From: Anaeromassilibacillus sp. An172
GTDB taxonomy: Bacteria > Bacillota > Clostridia > Oscillospirales > Acutalibacteraceae
DNA: 64,000 nt
Direction of reading: 5' to 3'
NCBI RefSeq assembly: GCF_002160515.1
Contig: NZ_NFKS01000003.1
Location: forward strand, 62,001 to 126,000
Program-made: the position numbers and the translations under genes
Shown here: positions 60,126-64,000 of the stretch, piece after piece
Layout: the number at the start of each line of letters is the position of its first letter
Position numbering within the stretch: the stretch's first letter is position 1
The notes under the pieces: model-generated
Told to the model about the DNA's origin: nothing
Database searches by the model: none
The model's input: only the letters and a program-made list of their open reading frames with translations

Positions 60126-60824
60126 ATGCCTTTTTTATATTTTGACTGGACATATCTTGTGTTTGTAGTACCATGCCTTATAATTTCAATTATATGCAGT
60201 GCCAATGTACAGACAACCTACGCTAAATATTCTCAGAGAATGAACTCAAGAGGAATGACAGGAGCGCAGGCGGCTGAATATGTTTTGAGAAGCAACGGCG
60301 TAACCGGTGTTAGAATTGAAATGGTTGAGGGAAAGCTTTCCGACCATTTTGATCCGAGAACAAATGTTATAAGACTTTCAAGGGATGTATATATGAATTC
60401 ATCTATCGCTTCTGTAGGTGTTGCCGCCCACGAGGCAGGTCATGCTGTTCAGCATGCGGTGGGATATTTTCCAAATAAATTGAGAAGCGCAATCCTTCCA
60501 GCTGCAAATATCGGCTCATCCTTGGGCTGGATTTTGGTAATTGTTGGATTGATTTTGCCGGTTCAGTATTCCTTTGTAGTGACATTGGGAATAATTTTCT
60601 ACAGTGCGGCTGTATTGTTTACAATAGTGACTCTTCCTGTAGAGTTTAACGCATCTGCCAGAGCTTTGGCTTGTATTAAAAACACAAATCTCCTTTACGG
60701 CGAGGAATACAACGGAGCAAAAAGGGTTTTGCAGGCTGCTGCGATGACTTATGTTGCCTCAACACTCACATCTGTTCTCCAGCTTCTCAGACTTATTGTT
60801 ATCGCCAATAACAGAAGGAGATAA
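60126..60824 (+). CDS. YugP-family zinc metallopeptidase
   Basis: 232 aa membrane protein. The catalytic motif VGVAAHEAGHAVQHAVGY contains HExxH. A hydrophobic N-terminal helix (YLVFVVPCLIISIICSANVQ) and further helices after residue 125 (GSSLGWILVIVGLILPVQYS) anchor it. The short peptide SKLRDHFDPRTNVIRLS-like KLSDHFDPRTNVIRLSRDVY is typical of the family. Its protein substrate is unknown. The position between fmt and rsmB is conserved in Clostridia. AAAAGGAG precedes the ATG, and its stop overlaps the rsmB start. Confidence 0.94.
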   Translation: MPFLYFDWTYLVFVVPCLIISIICSANVQTTYAKYSQRMNSRGMTGAQAAEYVLRSNGVTGVRIEMVEGKLSDHFDPRTNVIRLSRDVYMNSSIASVGVAAHEAGHAVQHAVGYFPNKLRSAILPAANIGSSLGWILVIVGLILPVQYSFVVTLGIIFYSAAVLFTIVTLPVEFNASARALACIKNTNLLYGEEYNGAKRVLQAAAMTYVASTLTSVLQLLRLIVIANNRRR

Positions 60825-62173
60825 TGATGACGCAGAACAGTTCTATAAATCCCAGAACCTTGGCGTTTAATATACTTTATAAGGTGTCTGAGGATAAGGC
60901 TTATTCCAATATCGCTGTAAATACAATGCTGAAAGAAAGCGGACTTTCAGGACTTGACAGCGCCTTTGTTTCAGCAATAGTTTACGGTGTTTTGGAAAAA
61001 CAGATTACAATAGATTATATAATCAGGCAGTATTCAAATCTGCCTATGAGAAAAATAGAGATAAAGACATTGATAATTCTCAGAATGGGAATTTATCAGA
61101 TGCTTTTTATGGATAAGGTTCCCGACAGTGCGGCGGTCAACGAAAGCGTTAAAATCGCAAAAAAGAAAGGACTTATGAAGTCCTGCGGTTTTATAAACGC
61201 TGTGCTGAGAAATTTTGTGAGGGCAGATAAAAAATACAGTCTGCCACCTGAAAATGAAAGGGGAAAATATTTAAGCGTTAAGTATTCCTGTCCTGAGAGC
61301 CTTATAAGCCAATGGCTTGATGCTTACGGATACAACGTAACAGTTGATATGCTTAAATCCCTTGAGGGCAGACCGCCTGTGACTGTAAAAGTAAACACAT
61401 TGAAAATTACTTTAGAGGAGCTTATAAAGATCTTTGAAGAAGAGAGCGTAAAAGCCGAAAGAAACTTAATTCCTCAAAGTCTCAATATTAAGTTTTCAGG
61501 TTCAATAGAAAATTTAAAATCCTTTAAAGAGGGATATTTCCATGTGCAGGATGGCGCAGGCACACTGTGCGCTTTGACGGCAAATCCTAAAAGGGGCGAT
61601 GTGGTTTACGATATCTGCTCTGCTCCGGGAGGAAAAGCTTTTTCAATGGCAGAGATTATGGAAAACGAAGGTGAGCTTTATTGCTTTGACCTTTACGAGC
61701 ATAAGCTCAGGCTTATTGAAAAGGGCGCAAAACGATTGGGACTTAATATAATAAAAACAGCTGTGAGAAACGGCGCAAATCCTCAGAATAAAGAGGAAAA
61801 ACCGGCAGACGTAATTTTATGCGATGTGCCATGCAGCGGTACGGGTATTTTGAGAAGAAAGCCGGAAATAAGATATAAAGATAACCAGTATGATGAAAAT
61901 TTAACTGATATACAATATAAGATACTTTCAGAAAGCGCAAAGCTTTTAAAAGAGGGCGGAAAGCTGGTTTATTCAACCTGCACCCTCAATCCTTTGGAGA
62001 ATACCAATGTGGTAAAAAGATTTTTAGAAGAAAACAAGAATTTTTCAGGAAAAGCCTTAGAGCTTCCAAAGGATATAAAAAGAACGATAAAGGAAGAGGA
62101 GTACGAGATAACTTTGTTCCCACAGACAAACGGAACAGACGGATTTTATATTGCTCTTTTGCAGAAGGGATAA
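60824..62173 (+). CDS. rsmB: 16S rRNA (cytosine-967-C5)-methyltransferase RsmB
   Basis: 449 aa. The N-terminal NusB-like RNA-binding domain (NPRTLAFNILYKVSEDKAYS, then PDSAAVNESVKIAKKKGL) is followed by the SAM-dependent methyltransferase with VYDICSAPGGKAFSMAEIM, ILCDVPCSGTGILRRKPEIR, and the second catalytic cysteine in LVYSTCTLNPLEN. It methylates C967 in 16S rRNA. ATG 60824 overlaps the previous stop (TAATG); the next codon is also ATG. GAAGGAG lies upstream. Confidence 0.95.
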   Translation: MMTQNSSINPRTLAFNILYKVSEDKAYSNIAVNTMLKESGLSGLDSAFVSAIVYGVLEKQITIDYIIRQYSNLPMRKIEIKTLIILRMGIYQMLFMDKVPDSAAVNESVKIAKKKGLMKSCGFINAVLRNFVRADKKYSLPPENERGKYLSVKYSCPESLISQWLDAYGYNVTVDMLKSLEGRPPVTVKVNTLKITLEELIKIFEEESVKAERNLIPQSLNIKFSGSIENLKSFKEGYFHVQDGAGTLCALTANPKRGDVVYDICSAPGGKAFSMAEIMENEGELYCFDLYEHKLRLIEKGAKRLGLNIIKTAVRNGANPQNKEEKPADVILCDVPCSGTGILRRKPEIRYKDNQYDENLTDIQYKILSESAKLLKEGGKLVYSTCTLNPLENTNVVKRFLEENKNFSGKALELPKDIKRTIKEEEYEITLFPQTNGTDGFYIALLQKG

Positions 62174-62177
62174 AGAC

Positions 62178-63299
62178 ATGATACAAAGGGAAGAACTACC
62201 GGTCATAGATAAAGCATCAGAAAAGACACATGAAGGATTTGTGCCGGCTTTTGACAAAGAAGGCAGGATTGATATTAAATCCTTAAATGAACAGGAGATT
62301 TTAGACCTGCTTTTAAAGCTGGGACAGCCCAAGTTTAGAGCCAAACAAATTTTTGGCTGGATAAACAAAGGTGTGGAAAATTTTGAAGAAATGCGAAATA
62401 TTCCCCGCAGCCTTATAGACGAACTGAATAAAAAGTGCTATATTTCTGTTGCAGCTATTGAAAAAAAACAAGTTTCATTATATGATGGTACAGTAAAATA
62501 CCTGTTTAGATTAAATGACGGTGAATATGTAGAGTCCGTCCTTATGAAATATCATCACGGATATTCCCTTTGTATTTCCACCCAGGTGGGATGTAAAATG
62601 GGGTGTACCTTCTGCGCCACAGGCAGAAGCGGCTTTACCAGAAGCCTTACACCCTCTGAAATGATTTGTCAAATAGAAAAAGCAGAAAAGGATTGTCAGA
62701 TACGAGTTTCAAATATTGTTCTTATGGGAATGGGAGAACCTCTTGATAACTTTTATAATGTGGTGAGGTTTATTCAGCTTGTAACATCTGACGACGGACT
62801 TAATATAGGTGTCAGACATATATCTCTGTCAACCTGCGGACTTGTTCCGAGAATTTACGACCTTGCAGAATATAATTTTGGTCTTACATTGTCGGTGTCG
62901 CTCCATGCGCCGAACAATACTATAAGAAGTGCAACAATGCCGGTTAATAAAAAATATCCGGTTGAAGAATTACTTCAAGCATGCAGATATTATGCAGAAA
63001 AGACCAAAAGAAGAATCTCCTTTGAATACGCCATGATAAGCAAGGTCAACGACATGGACGAATGTGCCCACGAGCTGGGCAGAAAACTCAAAGGCATGCT
63101 TTGTCATGTAAACCTTATACCTGTAAATAACGTTGTAGAAACGGATTATAGAAAGAGCAACAAGGACAGACTGGAGTCATTTGTAAAAATTTTAGAAAAA
63201 TACTCCGTGACTGCGACGGTTAGAAGAACTCTCGGCAGCGATATTGACGCTTCCTGCGGACAGCTGAGGGGAAAACATATAAGAAAAGGAGGAGTTTAG
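62178..63299 (+). CDS. rlmN: 23S rRNA/tRNA adenine-C2 methyltransferase RlmN
   Basis: Radical-SAM dual-specificity RNA methyltransferase. The CxxxCxxC cluster is in STQVGCKMGCTFCATGRSGF, with GMGEPLDN and the conserved methyl-accepting cysteine near LGSDIDASCGQL. The N-terminal domain has LGQPKFRAKQIFGWINKG. The start is set at ATG 62178 (AGAAGGGA upstream), giving 373 aa, with a slightly long N-terminus before the usual homology; an in-frame ATG at 62151 overlaps rsmB. It is followed by prpC. Confidence 0.95.
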   Translation: MIQREELPVIDKASEKTHEGFVPAFDKEGRIDIKSLNEQEILDLLLKLGQPKFRAKQIFGWINKGVENFEEMRNIPRSLIDELNKKCYISVAAIEKKQVSLYDGTVKYLFRLNDGEYVESVLMKYHHGYSLCISTQVGCKMGCTFCATGRSGFTRSLTPSEMICQIEKAEKDCQIRVSNIVLMGMGEPLDNFYNVVRFIQLVTSDDGLNIGVRHISLSTCGLVPRIYDLAEYNFGLTLSVSLHAPNNTIRSATMPVNKKYPVEELLQACRYYAEKTKRRISFEYAMISKVNDMDECAHELGRKLKGMLCHVNLIPVNNVVETDYRKSNKDRLESFVKILEKYSVTATVRRTLGSDIDASCGQLRGKHIRKGGV

Positions 63300-63300
63300 C

Positions 63301-64000
63301 TTGAATATATTCGGTAAAAGCGATATAGGTCTGGTGCGTCAGACAAATCAGGATTCTTTTTCCGTGGGGAAAATCAACGATGATATTGTTTGGGCGGTAG
63401 TCTGCGACGGAATGGGCGGAGCCAGCGGGGGAAATGTTGCAAGCTCCGAAGCGGCAAAAGCTATTATTGAGCGGATCAAAACACTTGATATACCGGAGAA
63501 TATTATCAGCAACGAGGAGCTATCCTTGTTTATGACAGACGCTGTAAAACATGCAAACACAACAGTCTTTGAGATGGCTCAAAACAATGTTGAGTTAAGC
63601 GGTATGGGTACAACCTGTGAATTTGTATTTGTGATAAATCATAGGGTACATGTTGCCCATGTAGGTGACAGCCGCACATATCTTATAAGAAACAATCGTA
63701 TAATTCAAATTACGGAGGATCACTCTTTTGTACAGGAGATGGTCAGACAGGGTCAGATAACTCAGGAAGAAGCAGAAAAGCATCCCAACAAAAACATCAT
63801 TACCAGAGCGGTGGGCGTAGGCGCTGATGTAGATGTGGATTATATAGAAACTGAATTTGAACAGGGGGATAAAATACTTACCTGTACAGACGGTTTAAGC
63901 AATATGGTGTCTGCCGCTGAGATGCTCTCTATTATAACTGAAAACGACGGAAAAACAGCCGTCGGAAAGCTTGTGGAGAGAGCAGTGTCAGAGGGCGGCT
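63301..64000 (+). CDS. prpC: PP2C-type serine/threonine phosphatase PrpC/Stp, cut by window edge
   Basis: It starts at TTG 63301, preceded by AGGAGG at 63287-63292; the gene is open to the window end, so 233 codons are seen. Motifs are DIGLVRQTNQDSF, then WAVVCDGMGGASGG with metal-binding Asp and Gly, SGMGTTCEFVFV, VAHVGDSRTYLI, ITEDHSFVQEMVRQGQ and LTCTDGLSNMV. It dephosphorylates targets of the PASTA Ser/Thr kinase (usually prkC, next gene, outside the window). The position after rlmN is standard. Confidence 0.94.
   Translation, partial: MNIFGKSDIGLVRQTNQDSFSVGKINDDIVWAVVCDGMGGASGGNVASSEAAKAIIERIKTLDIPENIISNEELSLFMTDAVKHANTTVFEMAQNNVELSGMGTTCEFVFVINHRVHVAHVGDSRTYLIRNNRIIQITEDHSFVQEMVRQGQITQEEAEKHPNKNIITRAVGVGADVDVDYIETEFEQGDKILTCTDGLSNMVSAAEMLSIITENDGKTAVGKLVERAVSEGG

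Overview
The window is a bacterial chromosome segment of low to moderate G+C content from a spore-forming-lineage Firmicute. The best fit is a Clostridia member of the Ruminococcaceae/Oscillospiraceae type. The reasons are gene order (nusB-xseA-dnaE-pfkA; rimP-nusA-rnpM-ylxQ-infB-rbfA-nrnA-truB; remA-gmk-rpoZ-priA-def-fmt-yugP-rsmB-rlmN-prpC), a cotJ spore-coat operon, and a secreted CHAP/SH3 protein ending in a type I dockerin. The dockerin suggests a cellulosome- or amylosome-type Ruminococcus, but the species cannot be fixed from sequence alone. No rRNA, tRNA or CRISPR was seen.

Layout. 1-24.1 kb is ordinary core genome: rRNA methyltransferases, the dockerin protein, replication and repair (xseA, dnaE), phosphofructokinase, a MORN-repeat protein, an MscS channel, the nusA-infB translation operon, a macrodomain protein and NADP-glutamate dehydrogenase. 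From 24.2 kb the cotJA-cotJB-cotJC operon begins, but cotJC stops being recognisable after about 31 codons. 24.7-49.5 kb is accessory: three different large serine recombinases (all on the minus strand), a phage-like tail/lysozyme/holin set, a lipase, PnuC, a PTS IIA protein, a MATE exporter, a Feo iron-uptake locus with its DtxR-type regulator, and a sucrose/fructan PTS locus. 49.9-64 kb returns to core genome: phosphohexomutase, yebC, then the yicC-remA-gmk-rpoZ-priA-def-fmt-yugP-rsmB-rlmN-prpC cluster, cut by the right edge.

Main discovery. cotJC (manganese-catalase-like spore coat protein) is split into at least three in-frame pieces. Piece 1 is 24646-24737, piece 2 is 28766-28864 (hidden between a phage terminator and a lipase gene), and piece 3 begins at 49523. 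Piece 1/2 is separated by a 4.0 kb element with GGCGG at both ends, whose recombinase reads out of the element so that its last codons lie in cotJC. Piece 2/3 is separated by a 20.7 kb interval with GGT at both ends that carries the iron and sugar genes. Joining at these cores restores a continuous reading frame with the spacing expected for CotJC (62 codons, then ADELGHLEM). This is the architecture of the sigK-skin family of sporulation-split genes, but doubled and in cotJC. The C-terminal roughly 50 residues of CotJC are not in the window, so the locus is either decaying or has a further break.

How the genes work together. Sucrose enters and is phosphorylated by the IIBCA permease, is hydrolysed by GH32 enzymes, and the fructose is phosphorylated by the PfkB kinase, all probably under the LacI-type repressor acting on paired operators upstream of the permease. 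FeoA/FeoB and a Cys-rich partner import ferrous iron, probably repressed through three GTTAG-N6-CTAAC boxes by the adjacent DtxR-like protein.
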